A stretch of 64,000 nucleotides of DNA from Sporofaciens musculi (GTDB taxonomy: Bacteria > Bacillota > Clostridia > Lachnospirales > Lachnospiraceae): positions 4,960,501 to 5,024,500 of the forward strand of contig NZ_WUQX01000001.1 of the NCBI RefSeq assembly GCF_009830285.1, in the 5' to 3' direction. Made by a program: the position numbers and the translations under genes. The notes below the pieces were generated by a model. It was not told where the DNA came from and searched no databases. It worked only from the letters and a program-made list of their open reading frames with translations. How positions within the stretch are numbered: the first letter of the stretch is position 1; each line of letters opens with the position of its first letter. This document shows positions 27,483-37,100 of this stretch, piece by piece.

Positions 27483-27527
27483 TCTGTCTGAATACTCTAT
27501 TTACTACTTTCCTGTTCGGAATGCTAT

Positions 27528-28232
27528 CTAAATCAAATCTTTATTTTCCACATTATAGATTGACAAAGCCGCAAATACGAATGAAATCACTGTTAAAACT
27601 GCAGGGAAAAACCGGTCGCCCGCCATGGTAAAATCTCCCACATTTGCCTGTGTAACAAAAATTAACAAAAACGAGGTAATGATTGTCGCTTTTGAAGATT
27701 TCATAGCCATTCCCACAAACAGAGCGATAAAACTCATACTTACAATCACCACAGATTTTAGAATCAGTTGGAGATAAAAGGATAAACCGCCCATGTCAAA
27801 ATCAATAGCAAACGACGACTGCATAGTCCTTGTCCCCAGAAACACACACATATAAACCGCCAGCTTTGTTAATGTAAGGGCGCAAAAGTTAAAAATCCAA
27901 ACCGCAGCCATCTGTGAAGCCAGTATTTTCTGACGTTTAATAGGATAAGAGAACATCAGATTCATGGTTTTGTCCTTGTACGCGCTTACGATAAAGGATG
28001 CCAGCATAACGCTGGTGTAAATAAGGAACGCCATGCTCGTAAATAATTCAATAGGCGCAGAAACCACATCTGTCCCCGGCGCGGCGTCCAGAGTTCCGTC
28101 CGGATCATTTGCAATGCCTAAGAATGCCAGAGCAAAGATAAATAAACCAAGCACAAACGCCATAATAACCGCACCCCGAATATATTTTCCAATATGGTTC
28201 TTCTTCCATTCAAGTCTGATTAACTTTAACAT
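27528..28232 (-). CDS. ABC-2 type transporter permease
   Basis: A 234-aa polytopic protein with six hydrophobic segments, of the ABC-2 family used for drug or peptide export and self-protection. The segment KDKTMNLMFSYPIKRQKI after helix 2 is typical. Its start overlaps the ATPase gene by 7 bp, so they form one transporter. A two-component system is encoded just upstream on the same strand, the usual layout of peptide-antibiotic sensing and resistance modules. Confidence 0.88.
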   Translation of the reverse strand: MLKLIRLEWKKNHIGKYIRGAVIMAFVLGLFIFALAFLGIANDPDGTLDAAPGTDVVSAPIELFTSMAFLIYTSVMLASFIVSAYKDKTMNLMFSYPIKRQKILASQMAAVWIFNFCALTLTKLAVYMCVFLGTRTMQSSFAIDFDMGGLSFYLQLILKSVVIVSMSFIALFVGMAMKSSKATIITSFLLIFVTQANVGDFTMAGDRFFPAVLTVISFVFAALSIYNVENKDLI

Positions 28233-29149
28233 GACTTTCCCACCTCCGCTGTCATTTTTAAGAAATACTCCTCCAAAGTTTCCGTATGCTGGTTGAGAGA
28301 AATCAGCTCAACGCCGTTCATCAGCAATTCCTTTGAAATGCCCTGGGTCATAACCCCTCTCTCATAAATGCGGATTCTGGAATCATCCATAATTTTGAAA
28401 TTGCTTAACTTCATTTTATCAGCCAGCACATAGGCGGCTTTCTTAGTATTTTCTACCGTCAGCTCTATATAGGCCGTATTGGCCTCCGCGATTTCCTTCA
28501 TGGAAATTTCTTTCATCATCTTTCCATGGTTGATTACTCCCACCGTATCGGCTATGTTCTCAATCTCGGAGAGAAGATGGCTGGATATCATAAGGGTCAT
28601 ACCATATTCCACACACAGCATCTTAAATAAATCCCGAAGCTGCTTCATCCCTTTTGGGTCTAAGCCATTGGTAGGCTCGTCAAGAATTAAAAGCTCTGGC
28701 CTGCACAGGATTGCACGGGCGATTCCCAGCCGCTGCCTCATACCCAGAGAATAGCTTTTTGCAGGTTTATCCGCGTCTTTAGTCAGATTCAGCATTTCCA
28801 AGGCTTCTTCAATACTGCCTTTGTTGTAATAACCCATATATTCACAATGCAGCTTAAGGTTTTCTTTACCGCTTAAGTGGTCATAAAAGGTGGGGAATTC
28901 AATGATACTTCCCATTCGCTTCAGTACTTCGTAAGAAGTCGGCTCTAGTGTTTTTCCAAACAGTGTGACTGTGCCGGAGGTTGGCTTCCAGAGATTTGTG
29001 ATCATCTTCATCACCGTAGTTTTTCCGGCGCCGTTCGGTCCTAAAAATCCGTAGATTTCACCTTTTTTAATATGGATATTCACGTCAGTTACCAGTTCTT
29101 TTCCATCTATTGTCTTGCACAGATGGGTCGTTTGTAAAATGTAAGACAT
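28226..29149 (-). CDS. ABC transporter ATP-binding protein (BcrA type)
   Basis: 307 aa from the ATG at 29149 (MSYILQTTHLCK), which has GAGGAGG six bases upstream; the longer frame lacks a ribosome site. Walker A GPNGAGKTT, signature YSLGMRQRLGIARA, Walker B LLILDEPTNGLDP and an H-loop with SSHLLSEIE are all present. The C-terminal 80 residues form the extra domain common in bacitracin and lantibiotic exporters. It pairs with the downstream permease and energises export at the membrane. Confidence 0.93.
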   Translation of the reverse strand: MSYILQTTHLCKTIDGKELVTDVNIHIKKGEIYGFLGPNGAGKTTVMKMITNLWKPTSGTVTLFGKTLEPTSYEVLKRMGSIIEFPTFYDHLSGKENLKLHCEYMGYYNKGSIEEALEMLNLTKDADKPAKSYSLGMRQRLGIARAILCRPELLILDEPTNGLDPKGMKQLRDLFKMLCVEYGMTLMISSHLLSEIENIADTVGVINHGKMMKEISMKEIAEANTAYIELTVENTKKAAYVLADKMKLSNFKIMDDSRIRIYERGVMTQGISKELLMNGVELISLNQHTETLEEYFLKMTAEVGKSC

Positions 29150-29171
29150 GTTCTGCCTCCTCTCTTTCAAA

Positions 29172-29187
29172 ACACCTTGAAAGGTGT
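29172..29187. promoter_or_regulatory. Dyad upstream of the ABC operon
   Basis: A perfect inverted repeat, ACACCTT-GA-AAGGTGT, lies 23 bases before the ATPase start. A TATAAT on the minus strand is at 29208-29213. The 2-base spacer argues for a protein-binding operator rather than a hairpin. It may be where the adjacent response regulator or another factor acts, which is inference. Confidence 0.45.
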
Positions 29188-29264
29188 CTGTTTGCTTTAT
29201 GAATATCATTATAGAGGCATAGATTTTCAAAACTCTTGACGAATTCTTACGAAATTCTTTCATT

Positions 29265-30200
29265 CTATCTTATTCTTTTCAATCTCACCGTAAACGTTGT
29301 TTTTACATTCGGTATGCTGTCCAAAGTCAAATCTCCCCCTAACTGAACCGCAAGATTTCTGGCGATTGTCAGGCCAAGCCCATTCCCCTGTATTTCCCGA
29401 TTTCTGGAATCCTCCATAGTATATAGCCTGTCAAATACATTTGCCGTAAATTCCTTTTCAATCCCTTTCCCCTTATCTACAACATCTATGTATACGGAGC
29501 TCTTTTCCTGACGCAAAAAAACTCCCAGATATTTCCCGTAGCTTCCATAGCGTATAACATTCGATAATAAATTGTACAGGATTCTTTGCAGCGCATCTTT
29601 ATCGCCCTGCACATAAACGGCAGACTCTGGAATCACCAAATCAACCTTAAATTCTTTTTGCAGTAAAATATCATAAAACTCCAGCACATTTTCCCTGCAA
29701 ACTTCACATATATTGATTTTGCATAAGCTGATATCCATATCTCCGGCTTCCAATTTTGCCAATGTAAAAAACTGATTAATCATCGCCATCACCTGTTTGG
29801 CTTTTGCTTCCGTCTTTATCAGCATTTCATCCTCTGCATTGCTCAAGCGCATGATTTCCAGATATCCTAATATAACGGTCAGCGGTGTTTTGATATCATG
29901 GGATATGTTTGACAGCATTTTTTTTGAAGAAATTTCCTCCCTTTTGAAGTCTGCCTTTATTCTCTGGCGGTCTACTAACAACCGGTTTATCTGCGCCCCT
30001 AACTCCATCAGAACAGGATGATCTGTGAATATCATTACCTTTTCATCGCTGTCTGTTTCTGCTATCTCCTCTAATTTTTCGTTTATCTGCCTAAGCTTCG
30101 TCTGTATTCCTCTGCGAAAGACAAAACGCTGATATAAAATTATTAGGAACAGAATCAGAACCAATACGGTCAAAAAGAACAGAATAGTGTCGTCACTCAT
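29265..30200 (-). CDS. Sensor histidine kinase
   Basis: A 311-aa kinase with a single N-terminal membrane segment (residues 5-27) and almost no extracellular loop, typical of intramembrane-type sensors that rely on a transporter for sensing. The H box is LSNISHDIKTPLTVILGYLE, with N box LYNLLSNVIRYG, G1 DKGKGI and G2 GNGLGLTIARN. It overlaps the response regulator by 8 bp and precedes the ABC transporter genes by 115 bp. Confidence 0.93.
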   Translation of the reverse strand: MSDDTILFFLTVLVLILFLIILYQRFVFRRGIQTKLRQINEKLEEIAETDSDEKVMIFTDHPVLMELGAQINRLLVDRQRIKADFKREEISSKKMLSNISHDIKTPLTVILGYLEIMRLSNAEDEMLIKTEAKAKQVMAMINQFFTLAKLEAGDMDISLCKINICEVCRENVLEFYDILLQKEFKVDLVIPESAVYVQGDKDALQRILYNLLSNVIRYGSYGKYLGVFLRQEKSSVYIDVVDKGKGIEKEFTANVFDRLYTMEDSRNREIQGNGLGLTIARNLAVQLGGDLTLDSIPNVKTTFTVRLKRIR

Positions 30201-30894
30201 TTTTCATGTCTCCTAACTTGTAGCCAATTCCCCATACCGTAATGATATACTGAGGCTTACGGGGATTGTCCTCAATCTTATTCCTTAATCTGCTGATATG
30301 GACATTTACTGCATTTTCATCACCCAGATACGCGTCGTTCCACACAAGAGAATACATCTGCTCTTTCGTATAGACTTTGTTTGGATTCTGTAATAATAGC
30401 TTTAAGATTTCAAATTCTTTTGAAGTAAGTTCTATTTTGTTTCCGTTTTTTGTTACGGAATAATCATTCAGATTCATGATAAGACAGCCCTTCCTAAGTA
30501 CCGTCTCCTGGGGGGCGGCGCCTGCGGCATACTGTGTGCTTCTTCTGATATTCGCTTTGATACGCGCTAATACTTCTGTGACAGAAAATGGTTTTGTGAT
30601 ATAATCGTCCGCCCCTAAACCAAGGCCCAGAGTCTTGTCGGAATCTGTATCTTTTGCTGATATGATAATGATGGGGACTGTACTGTTCTCTCTGATTCTG
30701 CTCATGACCTCTATACCGCTTATTTTAGGTATCATCAAATCCAACAGCACTATACTGAAGGTATCTGAAAAGAATTGGCGGCATGCGCTTTCACCGTCCA
30801 TTGCGGTGATTACCTCGAAATTCTCTGTGAGCAGAAAGTTCTTTAGCATGATGCTGATTTCCGGGTCATCCTCGACTAATAAAATCTTATTCAT
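30193..30894 (-). CDS. OmpR-family response regulator
   Basis: A 233-aa protein with an N-terminal receiver domain. The acidic pocket is EDD at 8-10, the phosphoacceptor is Asp52 in VLLDLMIPK, and the conserved Lys is in YITKPFS. The C-terminal winged helix has LTSKEFEILKLLLQNP and VHISRLRNKIEDNP. It should be phosphorylated by the overlapping kinase and control the adjacent ABC transporter. Confidence 0.95.
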   Translation of the reverse strand: MNKILLVEDDPEISIMLKNFLLTENFEVITAMDGESACRQFFSDTFSIVLLDLMIPKISGIEVMSRIRENSTVPIIIISAKDTDSDKTLGLGLGADDYITKPFSVTEVLARIKANIRRSTQYAAGAAPQETVLRKGCLIMNLNDYSVTKNGNKIELTSKEFEILKLLLQNPNKVYTKEQMYSLVWNDAYLGDENAVNVHISRLRNKIEDNPRKPQYIITVWGIGYKLGDMKNE

Positions 30895-30992
30895 TGTTCC
30901 TCTCTTTCTTGGGTGAAGCGGAGTTTCCCACTTTATCTACTCAAACCACAGTTCTTCTCCTTAAATAACACGCGCGAAGCTGTGCAAGAAAA

Positions 30993-31079
30993 TCAATAAA
31001 CACCTGAGCGGCTGGTTAAATCTACCATATAATTTAATTCAGGCTCACAACAACCGACAGTATTAAAAATCTTCGCCAT
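30993..31079 (-). pseudogene. Remnant of an AAA ATPase gene (N-terminal 28 codons)
   Basis: The short frame MAKIFNTVGCCEPELNY, continuing MVDLTSR, matches the characteristic start of a Clostridia AAA-like ATPase family (consensus like K-FN--G-C-PELHYMV), then stops at once after SGVY. The Walker A region that should follow within 30 residues is absent. It lies in the 405-bp gap between the response regulator and the MATE gene; the rest of the gap holds the MATE promoter and nothing else I can identify. The family match is from memory. Confidence 0.5.
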
Positions 31080-31213
31080 TCGCCACATCCTCTCTCAAGC
31101 CAAGCTCGCAAAAAAATAATTCTTTTAATTTTTTATTATACCATTATCATTCATAAAATCATACTCTTAAATATATAGGAATCCTCTATTGTCATATATT
31201 TAATAAATAACTC

Positions 31214-31241
31214 TTGCAAAGTTCTGTTTTCAAGGTATAAT
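31214..31241 (+). promoter_or_regulatory. Promoter of the MATE gene
   Basis: TTGCAA (31214-31219), a 16-base spacer and TATAAT (31236-31241), about 60 bases before the start codon. Confidence 0.75.
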
Positions 31242-31299
31242 GGGAAATACGAGTCTTATGGGGAATTAGCAGAAAATATACAAAAATGAAAGGAGTCAA

Positions 31300-32724
31300 A
31301 TGATGAGGAATGAAAAAATAAGCTGGACAAGCTTCTTTCGGACTGTTTTTACAATCGCGCTGCCCATCGCATTTCAGAACTTTTTATCTACAACGGCAAG
31401 CATGGTAGATACGATTATGATTGGCAGTCAGGGTGAATTATCTGTAGCAGCAGTGGGAATCTGCTCACAGATTACATCTTTATTCTTTTCCTGCTACTTT
31501 GGTTTCGCAAGCGGGGGACTGTTGTTTTTCTCCCAGTATTGGGGCGCCCGCAATGAGAGGGGCATCAACCAGGCCTTTGGGCTCGCCCTTACCTGTATGC
31601 TGGCTGTATCCCTCCTCTTTGGCGGGGCGGCTGTTGCCAATCCAGATTTCATACTGGGAATCTATACAGACAAAGCCAATATCATCGCAATCGGCGCTCC
31701 TTATATTCGGATTGTAGGATTTGCCTACCCCCTGCAAGTAATTGCCATGATTATCAGCTTCCTCATGCGTTCTACAGAACGGGTGAAGCCGCCTCTGTTC
31801 AGTTCTATTCTTGCGCTGATTACGAACTTCATCCTTAATTGGATTCTGATTTATGGACGGTTTGGTATGCCTCGTATGGGTGCGGCAGGTGCGGCAGTCG
31901 GCACTTTAGTATCCGGTATTGTAAATGTGTTTGTGCTGTTTATTTTTCTTATAAAGGATAAGAAAACCATTGTTCTGAGAGTAAAAGACATGTTGTCCTG
32001 GCATGACGGTTTTCATAAGGAATATATGAGCAAATGTCTGCCCATTATTTTTAATGAATTATTCTACGGAATCGGGCAAATGCTGATTAATATCGTAATC
32101 GGGCATCAGTCTGAATCCGCCATTGCTGCAATGGCTGCCTTCCGTGTCCTGGAGGGATTTGTCTTTGCCTTTTTTGCGGGCCTTGCAGATGCATCCTCCG
32201 TGGTTGTGGGAAAGGAGGTTGGCTCAGGTCATCTGATGAGCGGCTACCAGTATATGAAAAAATTTGCCCTACTGTGTCCGTCGATTACCTTCACCATCTG
32301 CCTGATTGGACTTTTACTCAACCGCCCCCTGCTTTCCCTGTTCGGCCTTGGAGCAGAGGCTATGTTTTTCGGCAAATATATGATACTCATCTATCTTGCC
32401 GCCGGAACCATACGTACCTGCAATTATATTATGAACTGCTGTTACCGCGCCGGCGGAGAAGCCGTTTTCGGAACTCTTCTTGAGATTATCTGCCTGTTTA
32501 CAGTAAGCGTCCCTGCAACATGGGCTGCCGGCATGATTTGGCATCTTCCGTTCCTCGCCGTGTTCTCATTCCTGTACACGGATGAGCTAATCCGGCTTAT
32601 CTTTGAAACGTGGTACACCATAAGCGGAAAATGGATTAAACCTGTAACAGAAGTGGGACGGTCTGCGCTTCCGGAATTCAAGGCGGCGCTCACAGCCAAA
32701 AAGAGTCTATCCAAACAAAATTAG
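31300..32724 (+). CDS. MATE family efflux transporter
   Basis: A 474-aa protein with twelve hydrophobic segments in two related halves. The N-terminal half has TASMVDTIMIGSQGE and SQYWGARNERG, both MATE landmarks. It is an inner-membrane cation-coupled exporter of drugs or metabolites; the substrate is unknown. The ribosome site AAAGGAG precedes two adjacent ATG codons (31300 and 31303). It has its own promoter and a hairpin terminator, so it is monocistronic. Confidence 0.92.
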   Translation: MMRNEKISWTSFFRTVFTIALPIAFQNFLSTTASMVDTIMIGSQGELSVAAVGICSQITSLFFSCYFGFASGGLLFFSQYWGARNERGINQAFGLALTCMLAVSLLFGGAAVANPDFILGIYTDKANIIAIGAPYIRIVGFAYPLQVIAMIISFLMRSTERVKPPLFSSILALITNFILNWILIYGRFGMPRMGAAGAAVGTLVSGIVNVFVLFIFLIKDKKTIVLRVKDMLSWHDGFHKEYMSKCLPIIFNELFYGIGQMLINIVIGHQSESAIAAMAAFRVLEGFVFAFFAGLADASSVVVGKEVGSGHLMSGYQYMKKFALLCPSITFTICLIGLLLNRPLLSLFGLGAEAMFFGKYMILIYLAAGTIRTCNYIMNCCYRAGGEAVFGTLLEIICLFTVSVPATWAAGMIWHLPFLAVFSFLYTDELIRLIFETWYTISGKWIKPVTEVGRSALPEFKAALTAKKSLSKQN

Positions 32725-32743
32725 GTTAAAATAATTATATAGA

Positions 32744-32784
32744 AATGGCTGAATATGTTCCACAAACAGTGATATTCAGCCATT
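32744..32784. terminator. Bidirectional terminator between MATE gene and jetD
   Basis: A perfect 13-bp stem AATGGCTGAATAT/ATATTCAGCCATT with a 15-base loop between two convergent genes. The T-rich flank is better on the minus strand, where it would end the jet operon. Confidence 0.75.
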
Positions 32785-32822
32785 ACAAAAGCTACTATTT
32801 TCTTAACCGTTCACTAACGCTT

Positions 32823-34112
32823 CTATTTTACTGCCTTAATATCCTCCACCATCAAATCAATCAACTGCTCCTGATACCCTGCTTTTTTCTCTGCCTTCAA
32901 AAGTTTTGCAAGTTCCCTCAATTGGACATTCCCAATCTTACCCAACCGTTTCAACCGTTTCTCTGCAAGTATATCCTTCGATATTGAACGGTAATAGTCC
33001 TCCCTAGTCATTCTCCATGGAAAAATCTGCCCAGAACCTCTTGCAATCACTCTATCTGCTATCTCAATCCCTTCCGGATCAATATCGCCGCAGTAATATA
33101 ATTTACATCCGGATTTTAACAGTAAATCTATTAAAAATAAAGAAGCTGTTCTTAACTGCCCGGAAGTGCACACGATTGAATATTCTTCCCCTCTCATTTC
33201 TTCACACACTTGGGAAAAAACCATCTGGTTTTCGATAATAAAGACTGTCTTCCTGCTGCTGTCCGCCCTTGCCAATCTGCTCAGATTAGAAAGCGTCAGA
33301 ACATATTTTTCGCCCTTTCTAATAAAATATTGATAGGCCTCATGTTCACTGTCACCCTCATAGAAATGGATTCCATAACATGTAGTATAGCTAGAGATAT
33401 CGTCTGGAGCAATCCCCGCCATATAATACAAAGCCAAAACACCCTCCTGTGCTTTCGGCTCCTCTATCTTATATGTAAAGCTTAAAGCGCTAATCAATAA
33501 ACGCCCTGCAGCATTCTGCCTGTCAAAGTAGTGGGGATTCTTTGTTATTTCTGCCCCCAGCACAGCCAACCTGACATTTTCCTTTCTATCTCCTTCCCTT
33601 TGCTGCAAGTATGCCAATGCGTTGCACACCTCCATAAGCACTTCCTTTATACCATCCCTCGATTTTTCTCTTTCCCTTATAATTCGCTGATAGCCATATT
33701 TTCGTTGTTCCCGCATTTCATTTAGCCAAAGTATTCCCTTGGCGTCCTTTCCAAACCGGCTTCCTGCCTCATGCAGTACAGCATCCCAAAATCGTTTATT
33801 TAACTCAGTCCTTTCATCTCTCTTCTGGCTGTTTGACAGTATCTTTTCATTAAAATATTTTTCTACAAGCGCCTCCAGTTCAACACCACAGTACTTCGTC
33901 TCATTCAATGCCGCTTGCAGCTGGGAAACAGAAATTGAAAAATCGCCCGGCAGCAGACTTCTCCCCAAAACTGCACTCAATGCGCTGCATTCCGCCTCAG
34001 ACAAATTTTCAAGAAAAATTTTCCCTGAAAGCTTCCCATATTTTATGTATTTCTTCTTCATCTCTATAAACATACGAGTATATGCTTTATTTTTCTGAAA
34101 TAAAGAGCACAT
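32823..34112 (-). CDS. jetD: Wadjet defence protein JetD (Toprim nuclease subunit)
   Basis: A 429-aa protein of the TIGR02679 type (DUF3323 N-terminal arm plus DUF2399 Toprim-like C-terminus). The Toprim-like metal site is visible: Glu in VFIIENQMVF and the DxD-type YYCGDIDPEGIEIADR near residue 340. The C-terminus ends in a helical tail. In Wadjet, JetD is the nuclease that cuts circular DNA after JetABC has extruded it. It lies 27 bp downstream of jetC as the last gene of the operon. The ATG at 34112 is only one base from GAGGA, so the real start could be slightly internal. Confidence 0.92.
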   Translation of the reverse strand: MCSLFQKNKAYTRMFIEMKKKYIKYGKLSGKIFLENLSEAECSALSAVLGRSLLPGDFSISVSQLQAALNETKYCGVELEALVEKYFNEKILSNSQKRDERTELNKRFWDAVLHEAGSRFGKDAKGILWLNEMREQRKYGYQRIIREREKSRDGIKEVLMEVCNALAYLQQREGDRKENVRLAVLGAEITKNPHYFDRQNAAGRLLISALSFTYKIEEPKAQEGVLALYYMAGIAPDDISSYTTCYGIHFYEGDSEHEAYQYFIRKGEKYVLTLSNLSRLARADSSRKTVFIIENQMVFSQVCEEMRGEEYSIVCTSGQLRTASLFLIDLLLKSGCKLYYCGDIDPEGIEIADRVIARGSGQIFPWRMTREDYYRSISKDILAEKRLKRLGKIGNVQLRELAKLLKAEKKAGYQEQLIDLMVEDIKAVK

Positions 34113-34139
34113 TCCTCAAGAATTTTTTCTTCCACTTTA

Positions 34140-37100
34140 CTATTCCTCAATGATTCTCTGTTTTCCATTCCACAAATAATAGATAACTGTAACTACTTTA
34201 GAATTAGCAGGTCTAAGCAATTCTGCTATCCGCAGGAAGGGCACAGAAGCATAGCATCCCCACAGTACCTGTGAATTCATAATAAAGTCAAAATCGAATT
34301 TTCTTACAAGGTCAAACATGCTGCTGATATTTTTGTCATCCACCCCCGCAAAAGCTTCATCCAACGCTATGATTCTCGGCAAATCGTCAGGCTCTGCCTT
34401 TTTATATTGCGCATTCAATGCAGCGAACAGCGGGACATACATAGCCATTGCCTTTTCCCCTCCGCTAAAGCGGTTAAAGGCTCCGTTTGTTAATTCCTTT
34501 TTATTCTCGTCATTTCGGTAATAAAACATTTTAAATTCAAACCACTTCCGGTAATCCAGTGCTTCTCTCACCAAATCAGTATAGCTTAAGACTTCGCCAT
34601 TTTCCTCCGCCATCTGTTTTACCGTATAAATCTTATTCCTAAAATGTGCAGAAATTCTTTCGATATCCTCCGCAGTCATCAATTCCCTGTCACGGTTTAG
34701 CATTTTCTCCAACTCTGCTGTATCCAGCTCTCCCTCTCCGCCTGCGGTCTTCGCCCTCCAGTCCAGTGAAAAGGTCAGGGACATAGAGGTGTCTATCTTT
34801 CGCATAAGAGAAGACATATCCTGAATCCATTTCCTGCTTTCTGCAATACGGACATTTAACTTCCTGCTCAGGGTATCCGACAAAATATTCTCAAACAGCT
34901 CCCTATCCTTCTGACGGATCAACAGTTGGGTTTCATCAATCCTCTCTTTGATTACTTGATAGAATTCTTCAAAATACAGCTTCCGCCCCTGCATATAAGA
35001 AACAATTCTATGACGTTTGCGTAACGCCATCGCATCTGTTGTCTCTTCTGCAAAGCAATCTTCCATAAACGTCCCGTAAATTACCAGGCTTCCAATATGC
35101 GCATGAAAAATCCTGTCCATGTTCGACACAATCTCTGCTACGGATTTATTTCTGTCTGCTTCTCTGATTACAGTTTTTGCCTGTTTGGCTGCCTCCGGAG
35201 TTGTTTTGCTTTCTCTGGCAAATACAAGTCCCAGGGATAATTCTTCATCAAAATATTTTCTGAGCCGGACCTCCTTCTCCATTTTCTCCATCACACTTTT
35301 TTTCTGTGTCTCAATATCCGGTTCCAATCTTTTCACAGTATTTTCCCATACAGCCTGCTCTTTTCCTAACTCTCGTTCTTCATCGTCTTTTAGGTTCAAC
35401 TCTTTCCAAATTATTTTCAGCCGCTTTGCCCTCTCTTTATTTTCAGGAGCATTCAGGAATTCGTCAAGTTTCTCTATCTGAAGCTTCTGTTCCTGTACCT
35501 CCTGCTCTGCTCTTTTTTTATAGATATCTTCTCTATCGATTGCGTCCTCCTCTTTCTCAATCAACTGTTTCTGCATATCTTCTCTTGCCTGCTCCGCCAA
35601 AAAGCCCATTACAGCCATCTGAAGCGATTCTAACTGCCCCTTATACTCATAGAGCGCTCCCAGTATCTCCTCATAACTCTCAATGTTTCTTTCGTAGGGA
35701 AGCTCTCGACACTTGGCTATGACCCGCTGGGCGGACTGCTTTTTTTGAATTTCACAGCCTTCTTTTTCTTTCTGTTTTTTCCCACATTCTTCACTGCACT
35801 TTTCAAACGTCCAGTTTAAGTCTTTTTTCATCGCAATTGCCTCGTCCAACTCGTCAAATACGGGCAATCCGTGATACTCTTCCTGCAAAATTCCAATCCT
35901 TTTCCTTAGTCCGTCAATTTCCTGTCCCAATGCCTCCAGTTCCTGCTGCAAAAGCTGCAATTCTTCCTTTTTTCTTCTGATTTGCTCCTTCTTCTTCTCC
36001 TTTCTTATGGCTTCCCCAATATAACAGGCTTCCCTTTCAGGCCTGCTGTAACCTTCCAGTGCGCCATGTCTGAAATAACCGTCTGGCTTTAACACAATCT
36101 GGCAATCATCTTCCTCTCCGATATTAGACAAAATCCTCTCCGTCATTTTCCGCAGCTCCATATCTCCTGCAACCGCTGCCAGTTTACTGTATCTCGTTTT
36201 TCCGGAATCTTTAAGGCAGAGAATCTTATCTGACCATTCTTCCAGAATCTCCATAGCCCGCGTATAGTCTTTCTGCGGCACTACCAGGGCATCCAAAAGT
36301 CCCGCATCCTCCAACTGGCATTCCAGCAAATCCCTGTCCCTCATAGAAATATGCTCTGTAAAATCCACTGCTTCATAAAAAGGCGAAAAGGAAATGTTGT
36401 TCTCTGCCAGCTTCTCCCTCGTTCTGGACAGGATTTCCCTACGCACAGGCGTTATCTCTGATACTTTTTCCAATTCCTCCAATTCTTCCCTGCAGATTCT
36501 CACAGACTCCGCCTTCTTTTCTTTCCGTACTTCCAATACAGAAAGTTCACTTCCCAGCTTTTGGTTTTTCATCTCCCATATATTTCCGATGAGATTGCGT
36601 ATATTCCCATAATCCGACACATCTTGGTATTTCTGGATATATATTGATATCTGTTCCAGTTCTTTCTTTGACAGATAAAATTCCTGGTTAAGCTGCTCCA
36701 AGCCATAGTATGCCTCAATCAAGTCATCCCTCAGCGCGTCCTCCATCGTTTCTGCATCGTTCACCTGCTGCCATGCCTGTGCCTTCTTTTCCTCCAAGCT
36801 GCTGCAGTCTTTTGACAACCTGTCACATTGTATCTGTATTTCCCTGAATTTTTTCAGCTCGTCCAATGCTGCCTGCACATTTATACACAGTTTTTCAATT
36901 TCACTTTTGATTTTCTTACATTCCCCATAGCCATCCGAAGTCTTCCACAAGCTTAAAATTTGTCCATGTCCAGAAAAACAAATGATATTCTGCAGTTCAT
37001 CCATATCATTCACAAGCTGCTCTATTTCCATCTGATAAGCGTCAATATTCTTCTGTATCTCACGTACTATAGCGTCATACTCCCGTATCGTATTTCTGCG

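Noticed and set aside
33739-34098. Plus-strand frame of 119 codons within jetD
   Set aside because: Ser/Phe-rich antisense shadow of jetD without a ribosome site.
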